Shown one piece after another: positions 25,981 to 37,910 of a stretch of 64,000 nucleotides of DNA. The position numbers and the translations under genes were made by a program. Each line of letters starts with the position of its first letter. Position 1 is the first letter of the stretch. Under the pieces are notes generated by a model, which had not been told where the DNA came from, did not search any database, and saw only the letters and a list, made by a program, of their open reading frames with translations. This stretch comes from Epiperipatus broadwayi (taxonomy: Eukaryota; Onychophora; Udeonychophora; Euonychophora; Peripatidae): assembly GCA_028023455.1 (NCBI GenBank), contig JAQFVV010000049.1, forward strand, positions 5,197,149-5,261,148. Direction: 5' to 3'.

Positions 25981-26802
25981 CATGACCTAATTTTAATAAA
26001 GCTCGTATTTACAAATGTTATATATAGAGCTTGCAAAATAAGCTCTTAACAAGCTTTGAGACTATCCTCAACCCCAGACCAGTTTCTGCATCTAGTGTCA
26101 TCAGTAAGGTGCCAGGATAAACATTAGATTAAAAATACTAAGACTAGGCCAGCATTTTATCTAACGTATAACTATTGAAAAGAAAATCTGAAACTTTCAG
26201 ACATCCATATGTCTAAAAATCCAGCTATCTAACTCAAATAGCCAAATGGGACTGAACTAAGTTCAGGTACACCATATATTAATAGCTTTAGCAATATAAA
26301 ATCACCAAAGCCTTAATAGCAAAAAATAAAATGATAAAAAAATCAAGTCAGATGTCACATGACCTAATTTTAATAGAGCTCATACTTACAAATGTTATAT
26401 ATAGAGCTCACAAAACAAGCTCTTAACAAGCTTTGAGAATATCCTCAATCCCAGACTGGTTTCTCCATCTGACATCTGACTTGATTTTTTTATCATTTTA
26501 TTTTTTGCTATTAAGGCTTTGGCGAATTTATATTGCTAAAGCTATTAATATATGGTGTATCTGAACTTATTTCAGTCCCATATGGCTATTTGAGTTAATA
26601 GCTAGATATTTAGACATATGAATGTCTGAAAGTTTCAGATTTTCTTCTCAATAGTTATACATTAGATAAAGTGCTGGGCTTGTCCTGGTTATTTTAATTA
26701 ATAAATATTCTGACACCTCACTGATGACGTTAGATGCAGAAACTGGTCTGGGATTGAGGATATTCTCAAAGCTTGTTAAGAGCTTGTTTTGTGAGCATAT
26801 AT
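25981..26802. mobile_element. Compound foldback, family FB3, with end sequence inside the loop
   Basis: Arms at about 26036-26357 and 26470-26801 are reverse complements for some 320 bp (shared blocks AGCTCTTAACAAGCTTTGAG, AAAATCTGAAACTTTCAGAC and others). The 110 bp loop (26358-26469) is a direct copy of the left end (25981-26092: CATGACCTAATTTTAATARA, then TTATATATAGAGC). The terminal block therefore occurs three times: twice direct and once inverted. No coding capacity. The structure suggests an element that captured a second end, or nested insertion followed by inversion. Confidence 0.8.
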
Positions 26803-27699
26803 ATAATATTGATCAATAATACACTTGGTTTACAATTGAAGTATGGATTTTTTTTTAATATTAAGCAACTATGTAACTGAATATTTAGCTTTATGAAAAA
26901 AGATAAAGGTCATGATATATATAAAGGCAATGGAAGGAAACTATTCTTCACACATTTGCTATATAATTGACATGCATTCTTTCATCAATAAATATTTTAA
27001 AAGCATAGATGACATACTTTTACACATGTATAGCTCATGTGTAAGTAGTAGTTTCCTTCCACAATATGCCATATGTGTATAAATCATTATATTTATTCAT
27101 TAATTATATATGTCTGTGTACATATTAAAAACATTGAGTATAGTGATATGAAATAAAATATCTGATTAAAAGACTTTCGTTTTTGTTTCAGAAGATTTAA
27201 AAAATAAAAAATAATTCTTATGTTTTTGATTTTTTTTTAACACTATATGTTATAAGCATTTTTATATAATAGATTTTGTTAGCTTCCCATTAGGCAGATA
27301 GAGATTATAGGCTATTTGATGAATAATAATTCTGAGCATAAATAGGTGTTATCTAGCCAATTATTTTTTATAGTATTATGTCCAATAAAATTTCCTAATA
27401 TGTATCAATGATTATTTAAGTTTAATTTTGTTGTAATGAATATTTTTGGTTTAAACCTTATAATGGCATGATTAATATTTATTAATATGGAATTTTATTT
27501 TTTATCTGGCTGTATTGTCTAATAGAAGTGCTATCTGTGCTGTGCTTTAAAAAGTTATCACAGCTTTGGTTTATGAATAACCCACATTTATAAGTTTAAC
27601 AGTAATTTCATTTATAATTTTAAACAACAAATATTAAACACAACATAATATTAAATATTTGTATTGATTTTTATATTAATAACTATTAAATTAATTTAA
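26803..27699. other. AT-rich spacer
   Basis: No gene recognised. Confidence 0.5.
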
Positions 27700-27708
27700 A
27701 AGTTTATT

Positions 27709-27789
27709 TTAAATCGTACGCAGGAAGCGAACCTCGGGACAACTGCTTGTAAGGCAGCTGTGCTAACCACTCGGCCACCAACACTTGAC
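27709..27789 (-). mobile_element. tRNA-derived SINE, copy 3 (most tRNA-like)
   Basis: Minus strand: TTGGTGGCCGAGTGGTTAGC (good A box), GCTGC-CTTACAA-GCAGT (5 bp stem, 7 base loop), CGAGGTTCGCTTCCTGCG (B box). Target duplication AAGTTTATT at 27700-27708 and 27790-27798. The anticodon position would read UAC, but the acceptor arm is not paired and there is a duplication, so this is a SINE, not a tRNA gene. Unlike the others it lacks the GCTATGACAC tail, so it is truncated or an older variant. Confidence 0.82.
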
Positions 27790-27798
27790 AAGTTTATT

Positions 27799-29639
27799 AT
27801 AAATAATTTTTAGTTTATAATTATAACAAGTTTCAAAAAAATGTTTTTTTTCTTTTTATATCAACTTTAAATTCAAAGCAATAGCATAGTTATTATGAAA
27901 AAAACCAAGGCAATGTGTATTGGCTCCTATGTTTTGAATATTTTTTGAGTATCGATAACTAAATTATAAAAATGGTAATAAAAGTTATAAATATTAAAAA
28001 GAGGCCCATATGAGCTCAAAAAATTCAAATTAAACCATTGATATACCATAACCCATTTTAAATATTATTATTAGCAGCAGCAACCTACAATATATATGGA
28101 CAAACCAATTCTAGAAAAAAAAATCAAAGAAATAGGGATGAGATACATCCATTAATTACTCAAGCTCACAATAGATGGCAGAACTGAAAAAGATAAATAA
28201 GAGTTTGCTTTTGAAAAGCTACATATATGCTGAGATTATATAGTGTTTTTGTGAGTACTAGAGGAAAGATAATATATTAGAAATAATATTTGTAATGACT
28301 ATACAAAATATTCATAAACAACAAATACATACACAAATATTACATAATAGTCCTTTAAGCTGTTTATTTGATCTCTTGTAGTAAAATCTTTTAACTGTTT
28401 TTTATAATGAAATTTAAATTTTTATGTACTTCAAGATAGTGAACTACTTTAATACTTTAATAATTGTAGATTTATATTACATCTTCAATTGTCTAATGAA
28501 AGTAATAAGCATTATATTTTAATATATATATGAACATTTCACTTGCAGGATTATATATATAATAAAGATATTAATTAAGAGGGTTAGTGAGTTAATACCT
28601 ACAAATTATTCTTAATGCAACAGGATTAATAAATTAAACATAGGATTTGGAATCAATCTAGTCTAGATCATATTATTGATAAAAAGATTTAGGCATTTAC
28701 TATGACTTTGATTATGTGAAGTATCACAGAAGGTGACTAGATAAGATATTATAATTCATTGTACTAGTCATTATCAAAAAGCATTTTACAACACAAAAGA
28801 TTAAAATGTTATTTATAGTGATATTCAAAAGTTCAAATTTCATTAAAATGCAGGAGTCTGTCAAATAAAATTGATTTAAAGATTTTCAAACCTGTTACAG
28901 TATAAGAAAGACAAGAATAATTTTAATAAATTTTGAAAAATATTGGTAAACGTAAAGACTGTCTATAAATACATTGTCAAGAACCTAACTTTAAAAATAT
29001 ATCAAAAGTGCAGATGCCCTAGTATTGCTTCAAGGAATTCTTGTCATATTTATAACAATACTTCTTGTAATGATTAACACATTATTACATAAGCAATTAA
29101 AATATTGCTCATTAGAAATAGTGTTAAGATTGTTATAAGTTTATTTCTGATATCCTATAATAGTTTGTCTAATTAATAGAAATACAGATAAATAATTTTT
29201 GTAAAATCTTGTCCAATATTACTCCTGAAAGAAACACTGTATTAAAAAGGTATTCAATAGGGTAGTTAGTGAGTGTTTATGAAGCATTTACTTTTTTGTT
29301 CTACCTTTTAGTTAAGTCTGTTTTAAATCTCAGTAACAATTGTTTTCATGTTACAATTGAATTCAAATCTCAGATCATGAATATAATGGAAGATAAGCTA
29401 ATGTTTATATTCCATAGTATAAAGCTCTTATATATACTTTAAATATTCCAATTTCAGACTTAAAATATATTTGACCCATAATTTTGTCTCTTTATTAAAT
29501 TTAAAATAATCAATCTTAAACAAAATTAAAACAGACAGCTAAAATAATTATAATTTATTTAATATCTGACCAGGCTTTTATTTTTATTGGAATCTTTATC
29601 ATGATATTTCTCTCTTTTATAGTCACATATGTAATGCTG
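27799..29639. other. AT-rich stretch without recognised genes
   Basis: Nothing recognisable. Near 28155-28180 a phrase resembles parts of 7.67 and 50.3 kb. Confidence 0.5.
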
Positions 29640-30174
29640 TGATGTGATGCAATATGGTTTCTTCATTATCAAAGTCAGAAATCTGTCAGGCACTATACTC
29701 AATGTTAGTCACCTTACCTTCTTCCCTTTTCATTCATCACCCTAAGCTTTTTCCATATTCTTCTCTATCTTATTCCATTCTATTTCAATGATGTCATCTT
29801 TTACCACTCTATAGCCTTTATATCTAGATCCCTCTTATCTTTTTTCCAAACCCATCATAAAAAACAAGAACCCACTTTCTGTATAATTACTTTGTTTATA
29901 TTTATTTTCCCACAACTTTATTATTTGTATCAATTTTTCTGTATCTTCCACGTTTTTCTTGCAAAACTTGCAAACTAAATCATCCACAATTTTGCATTTA
30001 TATGTATATTCTTCTCTTGTTAACTATTTTGTTCAAGCCTTAAACACTTTTCTTACTATTATTGTAAATTAACTCACATATAATTTTCTGTTTATTTATA
30101 TATATATTTAAACTCTTTTTACTCTCCATACAAGTTCTCCAATCATATAGCCCCCTATATTTTTAATAATACAT

Positions 30175-30414
30175 CTATTTTTCTCTCCTGTTCTTTGCTA
30201 CTATAACACTCCACAATCCTCCTAACACAATCATCCCACCTTTTGTATAAAAATACTGACATAAAGTCTTTATTCCAATCCTCTGAATTTTTCTCACCCA
30301 CCTTGTTGACTGTTCTTTACTCATAATGCAATTAAATATTGTTTTGGCTATTGTCTGACTATCAATAAATTGCATTCTACTGAACATTTTCATTTTCTTT
30401 TTTATATCTCTCAT
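30175..30414 (-). pseudogene. LINE ORF2 C-terminal fragment, copy B
   Basis: 79 codons. IKTLCQYFYTKGGMIVLGG aligns with the copy A piece at 2341-2526, and the preceding block with MQFIDSQTIAKTIFN corresponds to the decayed DNA at about 2250-2320 in copy A. Of unknown function in this LINE type. Confidence 0.7.
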
Positions 30415-30817
30415 ATAAAAAAAAACTTGTCCATCCTATTTTTAATTGAAATGCCTTTTTTGCCAGTCACACATGTACATTTAATGCTTGTCTTCTAACT
30501 CTCTTTAGTCTTTTTCTAAGTAATCTAACACCTTTTTGCTAATGCATAATGCATTGTTACCGTAAGTTAATACTCCTACTGCCATCGCCTTTCATAAAAT
30601 TGTTACTATATCATATTTGTTATATGAAAATACTGTTCATTTGTTCATCAGCCCCTTTCTTTTCTCTATTTTATTTAACAATTTTTTTCTCATTCATCCA
30701 AGCAATTTCTCTGATTACTTAAGACAATTCACAAATAGTTATGCCAATTTATCACATTTAACTCTATATGCTGAAATAAAAAGTCTTTCTCTTCTATTTC
30801 TCCAGCATTTATCATCA

Positions 30818-31312
30818 TTACTTTTGATTTTTCTTCACTAAATTTAATCCCATTTTTTTACCCACCCTTGCACAGGTCTTCAGCATAACTTTTATATCTT
30901 TCATATTTTCTGAGGACAAGAAGATATCATCAGCAAATAAAAGACCTGATAATGTACACATTCCCTTGCTATCTATTAATGACATATCTACCTTCTTACT
31001 AGTCTTTCTATTTCTCTCTCTATTTCTGTCAAATATAACAAAAAGAAAATAGGTGACATAGAGCATACTTGCCTCAGTTCCATCCATTTTAAATCTAACT
31101 GATTCTATATTTCCTAATTGATACATATAGTAATTATTTTTATATAATCTCATAGCAAGATCCATTAAAGCTCTATTCATCCCAAAATTTACTAAACTTA
31201 ACCATAATCTATTTTTATTTACTTTATAATATGCCTTCTCTATATTTAGAAAAATCATATATAACAGCAACAAACTATCTTCTATACACCAGTCCATTCT
31301 ATGACCTTCCAT
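30818..31312 (-). pseudogene. LINE reverse transcriptase core, copy B
   Basis: 164 open codons. Motif A region FLNIEKAYYKV at residues 21-31 has lost the catalytic Asp (copy A still has FID at this place) and a second acidic residue (D to Y). Motif C is intact as FADDIF at residues 126-131. It is followed by VGKKMGLNL, the usual motif D region. The part between A and C follows copy A. With the motif A Asp replaced, RT chemistry would fail even without the surrounding frameshifts. The Met used as start is accidental: the true ORF2 began far upstream. Confidence 0.82.
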
Positions 31313-31482
31313 TTCTCACACTTTATTATTTTCTTCAATCCTTTTTGACACACTTCCAGTCATAATATATGCAAAAACTTTTACTGCTCCCAGTCTATAA
31401 TTATTTATATATCTATAGTTCTTACTCTTTTTTTTAAATAAGAGGCTCATTCTTGTATTATACATGCTATCTGGAAATTCTG

Positions 31483-31698
31483 TCATCTGTACCATCTAAT
31501 TAAATTTAACATGACAGGAGATTTAATTTTGCCCTTTCCCCCAAATTCATCACCACACTTTTCAACCCATGCATCTAAATTTCTTGCCTTTCCACTTTTC
31601 AACTTCTTCCCTGACTCATTCAATTCCTTTTCTGCAAATCTAATATTTCCATTACTATATGCTTTTATGGTTGTTATTCTGTCTTTCATATCCAACAT
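31483..31698 (-). pseudogene. LINE EN-RT linker fragment, copy B
   Basis: 71 codons, beginning MLDMKDRITTIKAYSNGNIR, match + strand DNA at about 949-1020 (an open but broken reading in copy A). Lys/Glu/Ser-rich. It ends IRWYR just before the RT fingers region. Confidence 0.7.
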
Positions 31699-31854
31699 CT
31701 TCCATTACATACTTATTTAAGATTGTCTGTAATTCTTCTCTAGAGCTATTCTTTTTTTCTTCATTGCTTAGTAATACTATGCCTCTCTCCCTACATTCCT
31801 TTTTTTAATATATTTCCAAAATTGTTTACTCCCATTTTTTTCAATTTTATTAAA

Positions 31855-32568
31855 AATATAGAGGATTTGAACTCAGACTTTCAAGCCACTTTACTATCCA
31901 CACTATCTCATACTACTAATATCCATGACCACACACATGCAGAAAAGATAAATTATCACCAATATACATATTTCATGTTAAACCAGCACTCATCAGTTGG
32001 TCCAGATTACCATAAATATATAATCAGTGCTCAGTTTTTTATTAACATAGCAAATCCTTACACTTTAATGGGCAGGCTTCAATCTACTCCAACCTCCAAC
32101 TCTTCAGCCATCCATACCATTGAAAATTTGATGATAGAATTCCCAAATCCCATGCTGATGCCAATATTGTTGTCATACCCATGTTGACATGAGATCACTC
32201 TGACCCCTCACATATAGGACATATAGGTCAACATGGATATGACAACAATATTGGCATCAGCATGAGATTTGTGAATTCTATCATCAGATTTTCAATGGTA
32301 TTGATGGCTGAGAAGTTGGAGGTTGGAGTAGGCTGAAGCTTATCCATTAAAGTGTAAGGATTTATTATCTTAATATAAAACTGAGAACTGATTATATATA
32401 TGTATGGGAGATGGTAATCTGGACCAACTGATGAGTGCTTGTTTAGCATGAAATATGTATATTGGTGATTATTTATTTTTTCTGCATGTGTGTGGTCATG
32501 TGTATCAGTAGTATGAGATAGTGTGGATAGTGAAGTGGCTGGAAAGTCTGAATTCTAATCCTCTATAT
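31855..32568. mobile_element. Foldback element FB1, copy c (nearly complete palindrome)
   Basis: The best-preserved member. Left arm about 31855-32190, right arm about 32227-32568, loop about 36 bp. The arms agree closely over some 340 bp, beginning ATAGAGGATTTGAACTCAGA. Each arm has one long open frame whose products resemble each other (31822-32187 on +, 32228-32449 on -). It starts exactly at the 5' boundary of LINE copy B. The near identity of the arms implies a recent insertion or arm homogenisation. Confidence 0.88.
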
Positions 32569-32754
32569 TTACAATTATGCTCCAGGTTTAAGAGTGCCTG
32601 GTATTTCAAATATTTCAATTTTATTAACTAACTACTCTACAGCATTTCCACCCAGTGGAATATATTTACATTATATTACAATTAATATATATATATATAT
32701 ACAAAAAAATAAGTTTGATGTCTGTATTCTTTCCAAAATATATGTAATATTCAA

Positions 32755-33180
32755 ATCAATATATATTAAAATACAGTAAAATTCATATAAATTAGTTTTT
32801 TTTATTAAAAGTACTTTTGACTATGCATCTTGTAGTCTTTGTCAACTATAATATTAAATAATCAAAATGAGACATCCTTTCACAATATCTGTAGTTCAAT
32901 TTAGTTTAGTTCTTTCTCAATTCTGTTACTTTAACATTTGATGACTGCCTATTCATTAAAATTATGCAAATTGAACGTTGCAACAATAAATGTAAAATAA
33001 AAGTGGTTATTTTGATTTCAAGAAATCGTCAAAATATTAATGAATTAGCAGGCATCAATATTAAAATAACAGAATTATGGGAGAACTAATCTAAATTGAA
33101 CTATGGGTATTGTGAATGTATTTTAATAAAATAACTATAATTTATGTGAATTTTATTGTATTTTAATATATATTGATTTG
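32755..33180. mobile_element. Foldback element, family FB4, copy a
   Basis: The left arm begins ATATATTAAAATACAGTAAA and the right arm ends TTGTATTTTAATATATATTG. The two pair for about 200 bp each around a centre near 32955-32965, including the phrases CAATTTAGTTTAGTTCT and its complement. A single-arm relative lies at 47195-47482. Confidence 0.75.
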
Positions 33181-33420
33181 AATATTATATATATTGAAGA
33201 AAGTATTGTATTAATTATTGAGTTCATGGTAAGTTTTATATCTTAAAAATGCTGCAGTTCTAAATTTAATAATAAATTATGTGAAACAATTAATGGTAGA
33301 TCACACTCATATTAAATCTATTATATGCCATCATTGCAGTATGTACCATGTTGTTATGGTTGTTGGATTTTTTTTTCTATCAAAACACCAGACTTTTTTA
33401 ATATTATTTATTTGCTCCAC

Positions 33421-33694
<274 letters not shown>

Positions 33695-33719
33695 TATTGT
33701 ATGCAAGCTAGAAATAATT

Positions 33720-34278
33720 AGAGAAGATTTGAATCCAAACATTCAGTTTCCCTTTCGTTATCCATCTTATATAAACATACATATGATCACATATATATGA
33801 TAAAGATAAACGATCTTCAATATATGTATTTTGTACTGAACCAGCAGTCATCAGTTGGTCCAGATTATCATTTCCCACACATACATATAATCAGTGCTCA
33901 GTGTATATTAAGACAGCAAATCTTCAAACTTTAAAGGACAGATTTCAATTATCTCCAATCCACAAATATTCATTTATGATGATGTCATATTCAAAGCACT
34001 TGTTTGCCATTTTTTGTGTCATATCTATGTTGAAGAGGTGGAGAGTGGAGACGATTGAAGCCTGTCTATTAAAGTTTGAAGATTTGCTATCTTAATATAA
34101 ACGGAGAACTTATTATATTTAAATGTGGGATATAATGATCTGGACCAACTGATGAATATTGGTTCAGCAAGAAATATGTATATTGGAGATCATTTATCTT
34201 TTTTCACATGGATGGGGGCATGGGTATCGGCTATATAAGATGGATGACTAAAGGGAGCCGGAGAGTCTGGGAGTAATA
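33720..34278. mobile_element. Foldback element FB1, copy d
   Basis: The left arm begins AGAGAAGATTTGAATCC and includes CATCAGTTGGTCCAGATTAT and ATAATCAGTGCTCAGTGTAT. The right arm (about 34025-34278) is its diverged complement, ending GAGAGTCTGGGAGTAATA. The central part, about 33965-34020, is unlike copies a and c. The divergence suggests an older insertion. Confidence 0.8.
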
Positions 34279-35577
34279 ATAAATAAATAACTTATTCAGT
34301 TTTATTTAGAATAATTATATGCAGAAATATCAGTTATTTAAAATCAAAATATATTTAAAATCTTAAAAAATAATAATGAATTCTTCATCTTAACTATGAA
34401 AACGCTAATAGAAGGTTTTGCTCTAATTCTTATTTTCAAAGTATTTTTTTTCTTCAATGACCTCTTTAACATGTCCTACCTACCTTACTTTTTATCAAGT
34501 AAGTCTTGTCATTAGCAGAGATTTACTCTCTCAGTCTGTTGCCATTTTTAAGAGAGTCAGTCATTGATAGATGTAATGATCACATCTTTTTTTCTCTCTC
34601 TTGTCTAAAAGAGAACAATCTCCGTTTTCTACAAGTCATTTAAAAAACCTATCATCTTCCAGACAAATAATTTCACTACAATTGCTAAAGTGTTATCAAA
34701 ATTTAGGTTATTTGCTAGACAGAGCTGCTCTTTAGGTATTATTAACTATGTTTACTAGTATTTAGAGCAGTAAAGCATGATGTTGTTGTAATTATATCAC
34801 AATTGTGACTTTATTTTAAAATACATTTTAAAGAAACTCATTGAAACATATAAAATTGTATAACAAATGTATATTTCTAAATTATTTTTGTTATATATAT
34901 ATATTTTATGCAATTATATACATTGAAGCCTTATCGTATAATGATTAATGCACTAACAAGCCATGACATGATCTAAAGTCAGAATTAAAGAGAATCTTGC
35001 GATTTTTTTTCAGATATCTAAAAATTTTTAATCAAGCTAATTTCATAACTATCATGCAGTAATCTATTGACTGGTCAGTAAATGGATATCTAGTTATTTA
35101 TTCATTATTAAATGGAATGAAATGAAAAAGTAAACCCATATCACCCATCGTCGGACTTGTCTGGTGAGTCTTATCATTTTCACTGCTATTTCTTTGGCAA
35201 AAAAAATTGAAAGGCCTTACTTTCCATAAGCCATTTAATTATTGTTTTTTATTTATACATATTATAACAGTCTAATTTGTTAATGATTAAAGCATCTATT
35301 AATTAATATAACCACAAATTGGGTTTAAACGTGGACATGCAAAATTGAATTTTGAGAACATAACTTGTCTGTAAATAATTTAACTAGTCATACAATCAGA
35401 TAAATAAAATGACATCTGGATATTTTAAATAGAAAGCAAAGGCAAAGGTTAATAACCTTAAACACTCACTATCTAACGCATAGAAAGCTTGGTGACTAAT
35501 AGCTTTTTTTTTACTACACATTTTTTAAAATAATTTTTCAAAAGCCATTGCCCTATTAATGAGTTACTTTAAAGCAG
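34279..35577. other. AT-rich stretch; weak tRNA-like patch
   Basis: No gene. Near 34927-34990 a segment loosely follows the tRNA-like sequence at 7100-7168, too degenerate to call. Confidence 0.45.
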
Positions 35578-35905
<328 letters not shown>

Positions 35906-36443
35906 CATAGTCTTTGCCTTTGTCTGTAAAGCTAAACTTCCAACCATCTATTTGTCTAAGTATATATATAAAAAAATCAATAACTTAATTTTTATTGCAA
36001 GTTAGTTTTAAATAGGACTTTATAGTTAAATGCTAAGACATTTTTTTTAAGTTAAGAACTTTTATAAGTCTTAATTATTTAAAAAAAATATTTTTAATAT
36101 TTCTATTGTATTGGTTTGAATCCATCTATAGTTATGTGACTTTCAATTGTTTAAAATAGAAATATATGTAAAGCAGAAGTTATTCTTATATAGCTTCTAA
36201 TATATTAAAATTCAATGTTAAAGTTAAACTGCAATAATAACTTAAATTTAATTATTTTAATGTTAAATATTATTTGATTTTCCTTGCTTATAAGAAAGCA
36301 TTTTTATTTAAGTTAGGTATTAATAAAAATATGTTTTTATTTACACTTATCAGTATAAAGATTAAGTTTGTAAAAATAAAGCAAAGCTATGTCAATTATC
36401 AGAAGATGAGTTAATTTGTTATCATTAAAAGATATTATTTTTC
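35906..36443. other. AT-rich spacer
   Basis: Nothing recognised. Confidence 0.5.
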
Positions 36444-36459
36444 AATTAAAAGATACTTT

Positions 36460-36551
36460 CCTTTTTCATGTGTCATAGCATCAGCAGGGAATCGAACCTG
36501 CTAACCTGGGTCAACTGCTTGTAAGGCACCTGTGCTGACCAATGCTTGATT
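36460..36551 (-). mobile_element. tRNA-derived SINE, copy 4
   Basis: Minus strand: AGCATTGGTCAGCACAGGTG (A box region shortened), a TGCC...GCAG stem, AGCAGGTTCGATTCCCTGCT (good B box and T arm), GCTATGACACATG, then A-rich. Target duplications AATTAAAAGATACTTT (36444-36459) and AATTAAAGGATACTTT (36552-36567): 16 bp with one difference. The GTGGCTGAG part of the A box present in copies 1 and 3 is deleted here. Confidence 0.9.
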
Positions 36552-36764
36552 AATTAAAGGATACTTTACAGAATATGTGTCATTATGATTGCATCTTAAT
36601 TTTAACTTTCATTTTCTTGTTTATAATATTTAATTTTTCTTAAATATCTTTAATATATAAAAAAATAATAAGTGTTAGTATTAAATGCAACCATTATATA
36701 ATTTGAATATGATTTATTGAATAATTATATTGAACAATTCTATAAATAATAACAATTTTATTAA

Positions 36765-36812
36765 ATCTTCAAACGTTTTCGAAGGCTTACCCTTCATTAT
36801 CAAGAAGTACAA
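36765..36812 (-). ncRNA. Degenerate hammerhead-ribozyme-like motif in PLE 3' region
   Basis: On the minus strand: CTTCTTGATAAT, then GAAGG-GTAAG-CCTTC (5 bp stem, 5 base loop), then GAAAACGTTTGAAG. The order TGAtgA - stem II - GAAA is the hammerhead core, and CTTC/GAAG can close it. The CUGANGA box is altered to TTGATAA, so cleavage is unlikely. Hammerheads are known components of many Penelope-like elements, which supports the reading. Confidence 0.5.
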
Positions 36813-36991
36813 ACTCTCTCATCATTTTTCAATGATATACTGATATGCAAATATCCAACCAAACTGGGTAAATATGCAAATTAGAATCAGAGCACCTACA
36901 CTTGCCATTTCTTCAACAAGGCATAAAATGACCCCCTCTTGTTCATTGCATATTCATCCGAAATGATGTAACACACCTCCTTAACCCTCCT

Positions 36992-37909
36992 TCACAAATC
37001 ATTCCACTCCCTACACAATATTCTTGGCTTATCATATCTGCACTGATGACCCACTACCATTACATGCTGAACAAAAATCAATGGGTGGGATGAGTCCGCT
37101 AAGGCCTTATTGTACGCATACACGTGCTGGGATAATCTTGTTTGAACCGATGCCCTCATCTCTCCATAATATGCAGACGGGCAATTGTTTTCACTACATC
37201 CAATCTTGTAGACCACCTGCTGTGCTTGTACTGGCAGAATATAATCTTTGGTGTTGTTTATACACCTATTTAGATTAGGGGGTGAACGAAAGCACATACT
37301 AAACTCTGAGCAAAAAATTGTCTGCAAGTTTATATAAATATTTTTGATATATGGTAGCAAAATGTGCAGTTTATTTTGTTTCAACATGGGCCCTTTTTTA
37401 AATTTTTTAATGACATTATCAATGGCTCTTTGATTATATTTTGCCTTGATGAGGTCATTTCTACAAGTCTCTATATTGCTTCTTTTGTCAGCTTCAAAGC
37501 TGCACAAACAGTTATTTCTATGCAAGAATAATTTGAGGCCAGAAAATTTATGTATATCTGGTGTATTTGATAAGTGATGTATGTGACCTCTGATGTTAAT
37601 AGGCTTAATAGTCATTTTGTAGTAAAAGTGATTAGCTTCAATCATCACTTGCAGGTCCAAATAGTTAATACTGTTCATTGCTTCCTCCTGACTTACATTT
37701 ATGTTTAGGCCTGAAACTGTTACAAGTTCAATTTTAATGTCTTCTATGGTTTCCTTTGAAGCAGCCACAAAAATATCATCTACATACCTAGCATACAGTA
37801 CTAATCTGCAATTCATATATCTAGGAACAATAATCCATTCATAAGCATTCATCACAATGCTGGCGATGATTCTGCTCATTAGAAGACTCAGCGGCCAACC
37901 ACCTCTCTT
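36992..37909 (-). pseudogene. Penelope-like RT (C-terminal half) fused to GIY-YIG endonuclease
   Basis: From the Met at 37879 there are 295 codons, but the frame is open about 10 codons further upstream and includes GGWPLSLLMSRIIASIVM, the PLE motif B region (usually PLSP...A). So the true protein began earlier and is cut off. Counting from that Met: catalytic YVDD at residues 32-35; a FLD-like NYLDLQV about 70; a Lys-rich linker around 145-175; then a GIY-YIG domain with VVYKIGC (222-228), YYG (237-239), Arg248 in TRLSQH, and His252, ending in a Cys/His-containing tail. The first GIY-YIG triad reads VYK and the second YYG, acceptable variants in PLEs. In PLE biology the RT copies the RNA and the nuclease cuts the target. 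It is missing the RT fingers with motif A, so no activity is expected. The opposite-strand frame 37024-37278 is a shadow. Confidence 0.88.
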
Positions 37910-37910
37910 T

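Larger units (their letters stand above)
29640..31856 (-). mobile_element. Decayed APE-type LINE, copy B (5'-truncated)
   Basis: Same family as 1-3045, reversed. Reading leftward on the minus strand: end of the EN-RT linker (31483-31698), RT core (30818-31312), a C-terminal segment with the CQYFYTKGGM block (30175-30414), a Cys-containing knuckle region near 29950-30010, and a 3' noncoding part ending near a TTGCATCACATCA phrase also present in copy A. The 5' boundary coincides with the start of a foldback element at about 31857. Truncated 5' ends are usual for LINE insertions. The opposite-strand open frames at 30617-30841 and 31511-31720 are shadows. Confidence 0.85.
36755..37910 (-). mobile_element. 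5'-truncated Penelope-like element (PLE)
   Basis: The right boundary, about 37905-37910, is where RT similarity stops at an in-frame TAA. The left part is a 3' noncoding region of roughly 230 bp ending in AT-rich DNA near 36755. Contains the RT palm plus a GIY-YIG domain (CDS 36992-37909) and a hammerhead-like motif downstream (36765-36812). PLEs are retroelements whose RT is related to telomerase and whose endonuclease is often GIY-YIG. 5' truncation means this copy is dead despite its open reading frame. Confidence 0.85.

Noticed and set aside
27709-27789. A genuine tRNA gene (anticodon UAC)
   Set aside because: Acceptor arm does not pair, a 9 bp target duplication flanks it, and four similar copies with A tails exist in the window.
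30617-31720. Plus-strand frames of 69-74 codons
   Set aside because: Opposite-strand shadows of LINE copy B.
37024-37278. 84-codon plus-strand frame
   Set aside because: Lies opposite the PLE GIY-YIG coding region and is its shadow.
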